From: a virus
DNA: 45,197 bases
Strand: one strand, 5' to 3'
Virus record (IMG/VR): IMGVR_UViG_3300004369_000731
Coordinates: 1-45,197 of that record
Shown: in pieces, positions 30,298 through 38,500 of the stretch
How the letters are laid out: every line of letters starts with the position of its first letter
Position numbering within the stretch: position 1 is the stretch's first letter
Position numbers and translations under genes: made by a program
The notes under the pieces: generated by a model
Seen by the model: only the letters and a program-made list of their open reading frames with translations
Told to the model about the DNA's origin: nothing
The model's database searches: none

Positions 30298-31433
30298 AGT
30301 TTGGTTCGTTGTTTGCTGGTGTTGGTGGTTTTGATTTGGGTTTTGAGGCTGCTGGTTTTGAGTGTTGCTGGCAGGTTGAGTGGGATAAGTATTGTCAGGA
30401 GGTGTTGGGGTTTAGGTGGCCTGATGTTCCTAAGTTTGGGGATATTCGGGGTGTTTCTGGTTATGATTTGGAGCCTGTGGATGTTATTACGTATGGGTTT
30501 CCTTGTCAGGATTTGAGTATTGCTGGTCATCAGGCTGGCCTTGATGGTGAGCGTTCTGGTTTGTTTTTTGAAGCTATTCGTATTATTAAGGAGATGAGAG
30601 ATGCAACAGATGGACAATTCCCAAAGGTCGCTATCGCAGAGAATGTCACAGGGTTGCTCTCTGCCGACGGAGGATCTGCGATGGGGAGATGCCTTGACAC
30701 GCTGGCCGAAGCAGGGGCATTGGCAATCGAGTGGTGTGTCTTGGACTCGCAATGGTTCGGAGTTCCCCAGAGACGGAAGCGGGTGTTCCTTGCCTCTGTC
30801 TTCGATTCTGTTGCGGCCAGAAGATGTTGCGGAGAAATTTTTTCTGTCGCAGAAAGCGGCGCAGGGTATCCTGAACAGGTCGGAGCGGAGGGGGAAGAAG
30901 TTGCCGGATTTGTTGAGGGTGGCTCTGGAAACGTTGGTACGTTCAGACTCTTGAGTTTTGGTGAGTATGTTGATGATGGTACGTCTTCGACTGTTCAGGC
31001 TAGGGATTATAAGTATGCTACTGATTTGGTGACTTTTGTTAAGTCTAGGAGGGCGCAGACGAGTGAGGATTTTGAGACTTGGGTTGAGGGTGGTCCTGCT
31101 CCTACGTTGAATCAGTTTGATCTTGGTGATACGAGGTCTACTGTGGCTGTGTTGTCTTTTGATACGAAGTTTGGTTCTAATGCTAATGTGTTTGAGAATG
31201 TTTCTCCGACGTTGAAGGCGAGTCAGGGGTCTCCGAGTTTTGTTGATGGGGTTTCTACTAGGAGGCTTACTCCTGTGGAGTGTGAGCGTTTGATGGGGTG
31301 GCCTGATGATCATACGAAGTTTCGGGCTGATGGTAAGGTAACTTCTGATTCTCAGAGGTTTAAGATGTGTGGTAATGGGGTTGTTGCTCCTGTTGCTGGT
31401 TGGGTTGCTAAGAGTATTGCGAGGGTTTTGTGA
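30294..31433 (+). CDS. DNA (cytosine-5) methyltransferase
   Basis: The product is 379 aa from GTG 30294 (GTGA overlap; GGAGG 8 nt upstream). Canonical C5-MTase motifs are visible in order: I, SLFAGVGGFDLGFEAAGF (SAM site); IV, GFPCQDLS with the catalytic Cys; VI, IAENVTGLL; VIII, VPQRRKRVF; and IX/X near the C-terminus (LTPVECERLMGWP, CGNGVVAPVAGWVAKSI). A target-recognition region lies around residues 165-290. The enzyme should methylate cytosine in phage DNA, probably for protection from host restriction. Bases 30601-30954 also encode a second frame, listed separately, and differ in composition from the rest of the gene. Confidence 0.9.
   Translation: MKFGSLFAGVGGFDLGFEAAGFECCWQVEWDKYCQEVLGFRWPDVPKFGDIRGVSGYDLEPVDVITYGFPCQDLSIAGHQAGLDGERSGLFFEAIRIIKEMRDATDGQFPKVAIAENVTGLLSADGGSAMGRCLDTLAEAGALAIEWCVLDSQWFGVPQRRKRVFLASVFDSVAARRCCGEIFSVAESGAGYPEQVGAEGEEVAGFVEGGSGNVGTFRLLSFGEYVDDGTSSTVQARDYKYATDLVTFVKSRRAQTSEDFETWVEGGPAPTLNQFDLGDTRSTVAVLSFDTKFGSNANVFENVSPTLKASQGSPSFVDGVSTRRLTPVECERLMGWPDDHTKFRADGKVTSDSQRFKMCGNGVVAPVAGWVAKSIARVL
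30601..30954 (+). CDS. Nested +1-frame ORF inside the methyltransferase (candidate overlapping gene)
   Basis: ATG 30601 is 7 nt after AAGGAG (30588-30593), and the frame runs 117 codons to TGA 30952-30954. The N-terminal half is polar (MQQMDNSQRSLSQRM). The second half reads like a folded basic protein, with SGCSLPLSSILL, VAEKFFLSQKAAQGIL, NRSERRGKKLPDLLRVALE. From memory this second half resembles segments of phage proteins associated with cytosine methyltransferases. By hand count C is about 22% over 30601-30900 against about 10% over 30301-30600. A shift that begins at the nested start fits double coding constraint. Alternatively this is a recombined patch in the methyltransferase and the frame is a by-product. 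Confidence 0.55.
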   Translation: MQQMDNSQRSLSQRMSQGCSLPTEDLRWGDALTRWPKQGHWQSSGVSWTRNGSEFPRDGSGCSLPLSSILLRPEDVAEKFFLSQKAAQGILNRSERRGKKLPDLLRVALETLVRSDS

Positions 31434-34400
31434 CGGATTTTGTTCATTTGCATTGTCATAGCGAGTATTCGCTTTTGGATGGTATGTCTCGTCCTGAGGA
31501 TATTGCTCGTATTGCGTCGTCTAATGGCCAGTTTGCGGCGGCTATTACTGATCATGGGACGATGGGGGGTGTGTTGAAGTTTCAGGATGCTTGTGATGCG
31601 TCTGGTGTGCGTCCGTTGTTTGGTATTGAGGCGTATTTTGTGCCGTCTATTGAGTCGGATTCTGATTCTAAGTATGAGCGGTTTCATTTGATTTTGCTGG
31701 CGAAGAATAATGCTGGTTTGCAGAAGTTGTTTAAGGCTAATCAGGTGGGCTGGAAGGATAATTTTTATTATAAGCCTCGTATGGATTTTGCTTTGCTGGA
31801 AGAGCTTGTTGATGATGATATTGTGGCTTTGTCTGGTTGTATGGGTGGTGCGATTTCTAAGGCGATTGAGCGTGGTGATGATGCTGAGGCGGAGCGTTTG
31901 TCTGAGCGGTTTATCAAAATTTTTGGTGATGACTTTTATTATGAGGTTCAGGCGTGGAATCCTGTGTCGTTGAATGAGAAGTTGATTGATCTTGCTGGGT
32001 CGTTCAATAAGAAGGTTGTTGCTACTGCTGATTGTCATTTTCCTTCTGCTCATGATGCTCATGATGAGGAAGTGTTGTTGATGGTTTCTCAGTATCCGTC
32101 GTTGAATGCTGGTCAGGTTCGTCATGCTAAGGAGAATCTGTCTGGTGGCGGTACTGTTACGGATAAGATAAACAGGATGTATCCTGACAGGTTTTTGCGG
32201 TTTGATGAGATTAAGCCGTATGTTGCTCCTGCTGACGAAGTATTGTCTTGGTTTGCGGATAAAGGTTTTAATAATCCTGAGTATCTTGAGAATACGATTG
32301 AGGTTGCTGATAAGTGTTCGGCTCGTATTGAGAAGCGTAAGAATTTGTTGCCGAAGTATATTAAGGCTTTGGATTCCGATGATTATCTTCGTGAGATATG
32401 CGAGTTTGCTTTGTCAGAGAAGGGGCTGGATGATGATGTGTATCGTGATCGTCTTGCTTCTGAGTTGGAGATCATTAAGGGGCTTGGTTTCTCTGATTAT
32501 TTCTTGATGGTTTGGGATTTGGTGAAGTGGGCTGACGCTAATGATGTTGGTCGTGGTACTGGTCGTGGTTCGGTCGGTGGTAGCTTGATCGCTTTTGTCT
32601 TAGATATTTCTAAGGTTGACCCCATCAAGTACAATCTGTTGTTTGCTCGCTTTATTAACCCTGATCGTAATGACTATCCTGATATTGATTTGGACTTTGA
32701 GGATAAGCAGCGTGATCGTGTTAAGCAGTATCTTGCTGAGCGGTGGGGTGAGGACAATGTTGCAGCTATTGCGACTTATGGTGTGTTTAAGCCGAAGTCT
32801 GTGATTAAAGATGTTGCCCGCGTCTTTCAGGTTCCTTTTGATGAGACGAATAGTGTGACTCCGTTCTTTGAGACTTTGGAAGAGTTGCAGGCTACCGATA
32901 AGGGTAAGACGTTTATTAAGAAGTATCCTGAGGTGTTGCCGGTTGCTCAAAAGTTGGAGGGCCGTATTCGTAATACTGGTATTCATGCGGCTGGCATGGT
33001 GGTGTCTTCGGTTCCTTTGACTGAGATTTGTCCTGTGGAGACTCGCAAGGGGACTACTGGCGAGGGTCGTGCTCCTGTCACTTCTTTTGACATGGAGGAC
33101 GCTGAGGCGGTTGGTTTGATTAAGGTTGATATTCTTGGTTTGAAGACTGTTTCTGTGATTAAGGATTGTATTTCTAAGATTAAGGAGATTCATGGTGTTG
33201 ATGTTACTGAAGCATCGCTGGGTCTTGATGATCCAGAAGTGTTCAAAAATTTCAATGAGGGCAACACTGTCGGTGTGTTTCAAGCTGATGCTGCTGCTTA
33301 TAGGAACCTTATTGAGCGTATGGGGATTGATGATTTTAATGATTTGGTTGTTTCTAATGCGCTAGTTCGGCCAGGGGCTTTGCTTTCTCAGGGGCAGACG
33401 TATATTGACTGTAAGAAGGGTGAGGCTAACCCTAAGTATCCTCATGAGGTTGTAAAAGACATTCTTGAAGAGACTTACGGAACGGTCATCTTTCAGGAGC
33501 AGTTGATGCAGATGGCCGTGGTGCTAGCGGGCTTTTCTTGGTCTGAGGCTGACAAGCTTCGTAAGATTATTGGTAAGAAGCGTGATGCGGCTGGGTTTGA
33601 TGAGTATAGGGAGAAGTTCTGTAACAACGAGTATTTGACTCGTAAGCAGTCTGAGAAGATTTGGGCTGACTTTGAACTTGCGGCTTTGTATATGTTCAAT
33701 AAGTCGCACGCTGTTGCTTATTCGATGTTGTCGTATCAGACGATGTGGTTGAAGATTAACTACCCAAAGGAATTTGTGTGGTCAATGCTGTACAACGAGT
33801 CTGAGAAAGGCAAGATTACTGCTTATCTTATGGAAGCAAGTCGTCTTGGTATTGCTGTCCTTCCGCCAGATGTTAACTTGTCTGGTGAGTCTTTCTCTAT
33901 TGATGATGAAGGTATCCGGTTTGGTTTGAGAAATGTTTTAAGCTGCGGAAACACTGCGATTGAGGAAATATTTAAGCATCGACCATTCGAGTCTTTTGAT
34001 GAGTTTACTAACAAGTGCAGTAAGCGTCATGTTAAGGCTCCGCTTAGGGAGAACTTGGATAAGGTGGGTGCCTTTGCAAGTATGGGTTATGAGTCGGCTT
34101 ATGATCATGAGCGGTATTATCTCCCAATTCTGGGTTTTGCTATCGGTATGGGTTCGTCGTCTAATGAGATGGATGAGGTGGTGGAGCCGATTGAGGGCTT
34201 CCATGAGATTTACTCAGAACTGCGTCTGGTGAAGGCTGTGGTTCGTTCTACGAAGAAGACGCCCAAATACCTCAGGGTAGAAATAGAAGATCAGACTGCC
34301 TCTACGACTGTGTTTTGTGACAGGAACTCTGAGATTGCTAACAGAGACTTTATGTACTGCCTCATAGGTGACAGAACGATGCATATGTTCTGCGATGCTT

Positions 34401-34810
34401 ATGATTATGTTGGAACAGAACTTTACGATCTGACCATGCTTGTTCGTAAAGGCAAGGATCATGAGTATTCATGGCTGTATGAAACGGGTCTTGGTGATTC
34501 TTCAGATGAACGTAGCCTGTTGTATATCTTTAGCACAAGGACGTTTACAACGTCTAAGGGTAAAGATATGTGCAACTTCTACGCTTGGGACGGAGAGAAG
34601 ATTATCAAGGTCGTAGTTTTTCCGTTCTTGTACGGAAAAATGCGTCATTTATTCGGAAAAACCGGATGGCACGCTGCTAAACTAAAAGGAGTGAAGGACT
34701 TGGAAGCGGCGGCTCGTCTTGATTCGTACACTTTAGATAACGAGAACTCACTTATCACTATTGACAACTACATCGAAAGAAAGGGTTTAGTCAGAGAGAA
34801 TGTCAGTTAA
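31430..34810 (+). CDS. dnaE: DNA polymerase III alpha subunit (DnaE-type, C-family)
   Basis: The product is 1126 aa from GTG 31430 (GTGA overlap; GAGGG upstream), nearly the length of bacterial DnaE (~1160). The PHP domain opens with VHLHCHSEYSLLDGMSRPED and contains ITDHGTMGG and ADCHFPSAHDAHDEEVLL. The palm has GRGTGRGSVGGSLIAF (~377) and YPDIDLDFED (~415, the catalytic D-x-D), with the third Asp in KVDILGLKTVSVI (~567). A fingers/HhH-like region with SHAVAYSMLSYQTMWLK follows (~760). An OB-like region is likely near 930-1080. It should be the phage replicase. No proofreading subunit is encoded in the window. The first ~2.8 kb is C-poor and G/T-rich, changing near 34240 to the composition of the following genes. 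Confidence 0.9.
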   Translation: MTDFVHLHCHSEYSLLDGMSRPEDIARIASSNGQFAAAITDHGTMGGVLKFQDACDASGVRPLFGIEAYFVPSIESDSDSKYERFHLILLAKNNAGLQKLFKANQVGWKDNFYYKPRMDFALLEELVDDDIVALSGCMGGAISKAIERGDDAEAERLSERFIKIFGDDFYYEVQAWNPVSLNEKLIDLAGSFNKKVVATADCHFPSAHDAHDEEVLLMVSQYPSLNAGQVRHAKENLSGGGTVTDKINRMYPDRFLRFDEIKPYVAPADEVLSWFADKGFNNPEYLENTIEVADKCSARIEKRKNLLPKYIKALDSDDYLREICEFALSEKGLDDDVYRDRLASELEIIKGLGFSDYFLMVWDLVKWADANDVGRGTGRGSVGGSLIAFVLDISKVDPIKYNLLFARFINPDRNDYPDIDLDFEDKQRDRVKQYLAERWGEDNVAAIATYGVFKPKSVIKDVARVFQVPFDETNSVTPFFETLEELQATDKGKTFIKKYPEVLPVAQKLEGRIRNTGIHAAGMVVSSVPLTEICPVETRKGTTGEGRAPVTSFDMEDAEAVGLIKVDILGLKTVSVIKDCISKIKEIHGVDVTEASLGLDDPEVFKNFNEGNTVGVFQADAAAYRNLIERMGIDDFNDLVVSNALVRPGALLSQGQTYIDCKKGEANPKYPHEVVKDILEETYGTVIFQEQLMQMAVVLAGFSWSEADKLRKIIGKKRDAAGFDEYREKFCNNEYLTRKQSEKIWADFELAALYMFNKSHAVAYSMLSYQTMWLKINYPKEFVWSMLYNESEKGKITAYLMEASRLGIAVLPPDVNLSGESFSIDDEGIRFGLRNVLSCGNTAIEEIFKHRPFESFDEFTNKCSKRHVKAPLRENLDKVGAFASMGYESAYDHERYYLPILGFAIGMGSSSNEMDEVVEPIEGFHEIYSELRLVKAVVRSTKKTPKYLRVEIEDQTASTTVFCDRNSEIANRDFMYCLIGDRTMHMFCDAYDYVGTELYDLTMLVRKGKDHEYSWLYETGLGDSSDERSLLYIFSTRTFTTSKGKDMCNFYAWDGEKIIKVVVFPFLYGKMRHLFGKTGWHAAKLKGVKDLEAAARLDSYTLDNENSLITIDNYIERKGLVRENVS

Positions 34811-35504
34811 GTCATTCAAGATCACTAACGACTACGGTAGCATCGACTACTACATAAATGATGAAGAGATGGTCAAACAGATTACACCCAATCTGTTTTT
34901 TGAGCAGCAGTATGTTGAGAAGTGGCTGGCTCCGATTATTGAGAAATCAAGCGTCGCCTTAGATATTGGTGCTCATTGTGGCTCTCATACTCTGATGTAC
35001 AAGAAGATAAATCCAGACATAAGCATCTACGCTTTTGAGCCTCAGTCTATGATGTACGATTTGCTGTGTAAAAATATCATCAGCAATCAACTGATCAATG
35101 TCGCCTGCTATAACAAAGCTGTAGGCAATGTTTCTGGCACAGTCGAGATGAACAGTTACGCATTTGATGGTCAGAACTCAACAGAACAGATTGAGTACGG
35201 AACAAGTAATCTTTACAATCTTGCTGGCCTAGAGATTGGTCATGGGGGTGAGTCGGTGGAAATGGTCACAATTGATGACTACGATTTCCCAGAAGTTGAC
35301 TTTATGAAGATTGATGTTGAAGGTTATGAGCCTCTTGTCTTAGAGGGTGCTATCAATACGATTAAAAGATGTAGGCCGATTATTAGTTACGAATTAAACA
35401 GCAAGCGTGCTGATGGTGTTACAAGAAGCTCCCATGAGATTTTGACCAACATTGGTTACGCTTGTAGAAATGTTTGGGGCGATAACTGGTTAGCAATTTA
35501 CTAA
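34800..35504 (+). CDS. FkbM-family methyltransferase
   Basis: The product is 234 aa, overlapping the polymerase by 11 nt with AGAGAG upstream. A Rossmann-type SAM site is VALDIGAHCGSHTLMY (~52-67), followed by YAFEPQSMMYDLL (acidic loop) and the late FkbM signature MKIDVEGYEPLVLEGA (~173-188). Family members usually O-methylate sugars or polyketides. In this phage, with two glycosyltransferases in the window, methylation of a glycan on the virion, on DNA or on the host surface is plausible. The substrate cannot be read from sequence. Confidence 0.82.
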   Translation: MSVKSFKITNDYGSIDYYINDEEMVKQITPNLFFEQQYVEKWLAPIIEKSSVALDIGAHCGSHTLMYKKINPDISIYAFEPQSMMYDLLCKNIISNQLINVACYNKAVGNVSGTVEMNSYAFDGQNSTEQIEYGTSNLYNLAGLEIGHGGESVEMVTIDDYDFPEVDFMKIDVEGYEPLVLEGAINTIKRCRPIISYELNSKRADGVTRSSHEILTNIGYACRNVWGDNWLAIY

Positions 35505-35517
35505 TTTAAGGAGAGAA

Positions 35518-36450
35518 ATGTTATTTATTGATAAGAGAAAAGGGGACATGGTACCCGCTCATGAAATTATTCCAACGCCTAGCATTGGTCTTAATCGTGC
35601 CCTTGGTGGTGGTCTATACACTGGTGCTACCCATCTTTTTTGGGGGACACCATCCGTAGGTAAGACTACGATGTGTTTTAGGATTGTCGCTCAAGCTCAA
35701 CAGATGGGCTACAGGCCGGTAATTGTTGATTCTGAGTATTCGTATTCAGAAGAGTATGCTGGTAAGTGCGGTATTGATACTGACGATGTTGTACTGATTC
35801 AGTCCACCGTAGTAGAAGACATTCTTAGGCACTTGATTGGGTACCTTAATCATCCAGATGAGAAGCATATCTTCTTGTTTGATAGTTTGTCTAATATTAT
35901 AAAAGAAGAATTCTATGATAAGCCTGATGGCGGTAAGGCTATGGGTTTGCAGGCACGCTCTCAGGGCTACTTCTTGCAGAAGCTGGTTAATCATCTGCAC
36001 AAGGAGAAGAATATTATGCTCTTTGTGGCCCATCAGACTGTAGACCTAAGTGGCATGTACGCTGTGATCAAGGCAAAAATGGGTAACACTGTTCATCACA
36101 ATATGCACAACATTATCAAGTTGTTCTTGTCTATGTCTCAAAAAGAGATGGAGAGAGAAGACAGGACAAACAAGATCACAAGTCAGCGTGCGACTTGGAC
36201 AATTGAGAAAACTAAGCAACTACCCACAATCGGTACTCAGGGATACTACTATGTGCTCCCACAGGAAGGCAGGATTGACGTAGAGCGAGAACTCATTGAG
36301 ATGGCTGTTGAGAACGACATAATCCAGCGTAGAGGTGCTTGGTATAGCTTTGGTGATCAGCGTTGGAATGGTTCTAGCAACATTGAGTTGACCTTTGAGC
36401 AGCAAGAGCAAATTTACGATCAACTAGTTGGAGCAACAAATGAAGCGTGA
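35518..36450 (+). CDS. RecA-like recombinase / ATPase
   Basis: The product is 310 aa behind AAGGAG. The core starts ITP-type TPSIGLNRALGGGLYTGATHLFWG, with Walker A GTPSVGKTT (~43), then VIVDSEYSYSEEY (catalytic Glu region), Walker B HIFLFDSLSN (~120), and a region with VAHQTVDLSG (Gln in motif M4). The length is close to RecA, but the C-terminal DNA-binding domain is replaced by a short winged-helix-like end (VERELIEMAVENDIIQRRGAWYSF), as in other phage RecA/UvsX-like proteins. It probably drives strand exchange alongside the Cas4-like nuclease and RuvC-like resolvase encoded downstream. Confidence 0.8.
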   Translation: MLFIDKRKGDMVPAHEIIPTPSIGLNRALGGGLYTGATHLFWGTPSVGKTTMCFRIVAQAQQMGYRPVIVDSEYSYSEEYAGKCGIDTDDVVLIQSTVVEDILRHLIGYLNHPDEKHIFLFDSLSNIIKEEFYDKPDGGKAMGLQARSQGYFLQKLVNHLHKEKNIMLFVAHQTVDLSGMYAVIKAKMGNTVHHNMHNIIKLFLSMSQKEMEREDRTNKITSQRATWTIEKTKQLPTIGTQGYYYVLPQEGRIDVERELIEMAVENDIIQRRGAWYSFGDQRWNGSSNIELTFEQQEQIYDQLVGATNEA

Positions 36451-36739
36451 CGAGAATCAAGAGGCTAAGCGCGATAAGGCTAAGCCTGTAAAGAACTCCG
36501 GTCGGGGCTTTAGGAAGGGTGATGCTACTTTTCACCGGTTCCTTTTAGACTATAAGCATAACGGCAACACTTTTACTTTGAGTCGTGCTGCTTGGATTAA
36601 GCATCGTAAAGATGCTTGGAGAAGTCAATACAGATATCCTTGTATTTCTGTTGTTTTGGGAGAAGATTCCGATACTAAGGTTGCTATAATTGACTGGGAA
36701 GTTTTTAAGGAGTTGATACGTGACTCAGATTACGAATGA
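36440..36739 (+). CDS. Unknown protein, possible small PD-(D/E)XK-type nuclease
   Basis: The product is 99 aa from ATG 36440 (GGAG 6 nt upstream; TTG 36428 possible). A basic N-terminus leads to HRFLLDYKHNGNTFTLSRAAWIKHRKDAW, in which D-Y-K could be part of a D...D/E-x-K active site. A strand CISVVLGEDSDTKVAIIDWEVFKEL follows. The D-Y-K-(H/N)...S-F-S-L...W pattern recurs in small phage proteins near recombination genes, from memory. It lies between the RecA-like and Cas4-like genes. The nuclease assignment is tentative. Confidence 0.45.
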   Translation: MKRDENQEAKRDKAKPVKNSGRGFRKGDATFHRFLLDYKHNGNTFTLSRAAWIKHRKDAWRSQYRYPCISVVLGEDSDTKVAIIDWEVFKELIRDSDYE

Positions 36740-36893
36740 GGAACTGTTTCAGATGGCATTTTATTATGCTGTCGGAATTATTAGCGGGATGGAATATTAC
36801 GAAGATATCCCCGAGCCAGACCTTGTGGATGGTATTCTACAAAGAGCAGAAGATATCATCTTGGAACAACGTAGAAATCATGAAGAAGGTTGA
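36720..36893 (+). CDS. Small acidic protein, unknown
   Basis: The product is 57 aa from GTG 36720, preceded by AAGGAG (36707-36712) at 7-nt spacing, a near-ideal ribosome site. It is acidic and helical: MAFYYAVGIISGMEYYEDIPEPDLVDGILQ, then EDIILEQRRNHEEG. It overlaps the previous gene by 20 nt and the next by 14 nt, as is common in this operon. An out-of-frame reading of the same bases from 36736 is the artificial extension of the membrane gene at 36880. Confidence 0.68.
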   Translation: MTQITNEELFQMAFYYAVGIISGMEYYEDIPEPDLVDGILQRAEDIILEQRRNHEEG

Positions 36894-37134
36894 GAAGCAC
36901 GGCATTTTGGGTTGGATTGCAACAGCGGTTGTCGTATTTATTTATGACTACTGGGCAATACATGGTAAGCATCAAACAATGTCTAGTGCATTTAAGAATG
37001 GCCTCTCTAGAAAGACTACGGTGTTTCCAACGTTTGTGGGCTGGGCGATTTTGACATGGCATCTATTTAGGCCGGATTTTTTGAGAAAGACAGATTTATT
37101 TTCACTTATAGTAGATAGGAACGTTGTTGAGTAA
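36880..37134 (+). CDS. Small membrane protein, unknown
   Basis: The product is 84 aa. I chose ATG 36880 rather than 36736, because the 36736 extension is the shadow of a well-supported gene in another frame. ILGWIATAVVVFIYDYWAI is a membrane segment (~8-27), a basic loop follows (K-H-Q-T-M-S-S-A-F-K), then TFVGWAILTWHLF (~55-67). Two spans with a D-Y-W-A motif and W-H-L-F near the second are features of small actinophage membrane proteins, as I recall. The function is unknown; a holin or envelope role cannot be excluded. Confidence 0.65.
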   Translation: MKKVEKHGILGWIATAVVVFIYDYWAIHGKHQTMSSAFKNGLSRKTTVFPTFVGWAILTWHLFRPDFLRKTDLFSLIVDRNVVE

Positions 37135-37447
37135 TTTTTTCATAGACATAGACAGAATATCTGAACTTATGGGCGACCAGGCTGACGAGTTCATTGAGTG
37201 CATGAAGATAGTGCAAGATATCATTGATCGACCTGAAACATATGTTGGTGGTCAAGCAATTAGGTACGCTAATCAACTTGCGGCGTATAGAACGACTATG
37301 ATTATTAAGTCTCAGATGTATAAGCGCAAGTCGTCAATGATGGTTGAAGAAGACAAGTTTACCAATGATATTTGGAAGACTATGTACGAAGCTTTGGGCG
37401 AAAACATTAACGTATTAAAACTAGCTGCTAGAACAGGAGTTTCATGA
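37127..37447 (+). CDS. Helical protein upstream of Cas4-like nuclease, unknown
   Basis: The product is 106 aa from TTG 37127, 6 nt after AGGA (TTG 37124 possible). It is all-helical: RISELMGDQADEFIECMKIVQDII, then QAIRYANQLAAYRTTMIIKSQMY and EEDKFTNDIWKTMYEALGENINVLKLAARTG. The last segment resembles small phage proteins found next to RecB/Cas4-like nucleases and may be a partner of the downstream enzyme. Four-nucleotide overlap with that gene supports co-translation. Function is otherwise unknown. Confidence 0.58.
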   Translation: MSNFFIDIDRISELMGDQADEFIECMKIVQDIIDRPETYVGGQAIRYANQLAAYRTTMIIKSQMYKRKSSMMVEEDKFTNDIWKTMYEALGENINVLKLAARTGVS

Positions 37448-38202
37448 AGTCATTAGGTGCATTGCGAAAGACAGAAGAAAAAAAAGCTATTGTTGAGTCT
37501 GAGCAACTTACCGGCTCTCAGATGGAAGATTGGTTAGTTGAGAATATTGATGTAGATCTTCAGAAACGCAACGAGCCGGTTTATAAGAAAGTAGATTATT
37601 TTAGACCAAGTAGCACTAATCAGTGTGCAAGATACTGGTATTATATGTTTGATGGAGTCACCTACACGCCTTCGTTTTCTTCTCAGACTTATCGCATCTT
37701 TGACAATGGCCATGCTGTCCACGATAGGCTATATTCTTATCTTGATAGTATGGGTATTCTTGTCGCCTCTGAGATACCGATCTCAAATGAAGACCCACCA
37801 ATTCAAGGAACAGCCGATGGGATCATCGAACTGGACGGTAAGAAACTAATTGAGTTAAAGTCAATCTCATCTGAGGGCTTTCATTACCGCCAGTTGGCAC
37901 ACAAGCCCAGCGATGATCATGTGCGTCAAGCTAACTTGTACATGCACTGTCTTGGTTTAGAATCTGGATTTGTAATTTACGAGAATAAGAATAATCAACA
38001 AATTTTACCTATCTATATTGAACGTGACGACGCTTTTCTTGATAAACTATTTAAGAAGTATAGGAAGATTCATCAAAGCGTAAAAGATGGAGTTATTCCT
38101 GATCGTCCTTATAAAAGGACATCAAAGCACTGCGCTAATTGTGATTTAGCAAAATTGTGCTGGTCGGAAGGCAACGTTGAGCAAGAGTTCGAGTCATTTT
38201 GA
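37444..38202 (+). CDS. Cas4/RecB-like exonuclease with Fe-S cluster
   Basis: The product is 252 aa, ATGA overlap. The nuclease core has H-A-V-H-D-R-L near residue 90, G-T-A-D-G-I near 124, and LIELKSIS (E-x-K) near 137, which is the PD-(D/E)XK catalytic set. Q at RQANLYMHCLG matches the later conserved motif. Cys61 and a C-terminal C-A-N-C-x5-C (about 229-237) provide the four ligands of a [4Fe-4S] cluster, as in Cas4 and AddB. Phage Cas4-like exonucleases process DNA ends for recombination. The neighbouring RecA-like and RuvC-like genes fit that role. Confidence 0.82.
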   Translation: MKSLGALRKTEEKKAIVESEQLTGSQMEDWLVENIDVDLQKRNEPVYKKVDYFRPSSTNQCARYWYYMFDGVTYTPSFSSQTYRIFDNGHAVHDRLYSYLDSMGILVASEIPISNEDPPIQGTADGIIELDGKKLIELKSISSEGFHYRQLAHKPSDDHVRQANLYMHCLGLESGFVIYENKNNQQILPIYIERDDAFLDKLFKKYRKIHQSVKDGVIPDRPYKRTSKHCANCDLAKLCWSEGNVEQEFESF

Positions 38203-38500
38203 ACCGATACCATGTAGGAACAAGGAGTGCGGAAGAATCTTTGTACCAAAAACGTACAATGCGATCTTTTGTTCCCCAGATTGCAGAAGAATTGTCACAA
38301 ACAAGAAACTACTTGACAATTACTACAAAAACAAAGAAAAGAAGAATTCTAAGAGGACTTGCGAAACTAGAGACTGTAGTACTATACTTTCCTCTTACAA
38401 TAAAGAAGATATTTGCGAAAGGTGCAAGAGAGAACGATACATAGAAAGACTTGTCTCTTGGGGCTGGGATGAGAGGAGCCTGAGGGATGAGTATCGTTAG
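38177..38500 (+). CDS. Zinc-finger protein, unknown
   Basis: The product is 107 aa from TTG 38177, with GGAAGG 5 nt upstream. Two cysteine groups are visible: C-R-N-K-E-C-G-R-I-F-V-P...F-C-S-P-D-C near residues 13-35, and C-E-T-R-D-C...C-E-R-C near 62-84. The first is of a type that binds zinc in phage and bacterial DNA-binding proteins. The rest is basic and helical, ending in WGWDERSLRDEYR. It overlaps the nuclease by 26 nt and the RuvC-like gene by 14 nt. Confidence 0.6.
   Translation: MSKSSSHFEPIPCRNKECGRIFVPKTYNAIFCSPDCRRIVTNKKLLDNYYKNKEKKNSKRTCETRDCSTILSSYNKEDICERCKRERYIERLVSWGWDERSLRDEYR

Noticed and set aside
30177-31313. 378-aa minus-strand open frame across the methyltransferase
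   Set aside because: The C-poor, G/T-rich top strand makes antisense stops rare. The translation is Thr/Arg/Asn-rich without motifs and there is no ribosome site. The whole window is otherwise + strand.
31352-32125. 257-aa minus-strand open frame across the polymerase start
   Set aside because: Same composition effect; PHP-domain coding on the + strand is unmistakable.
36736-36879. N-terminal extension of the membrane protein at 36880
   Set aside because: The interval encodes a better-supported 57-aa protein in another frame with its own AAGGAG.
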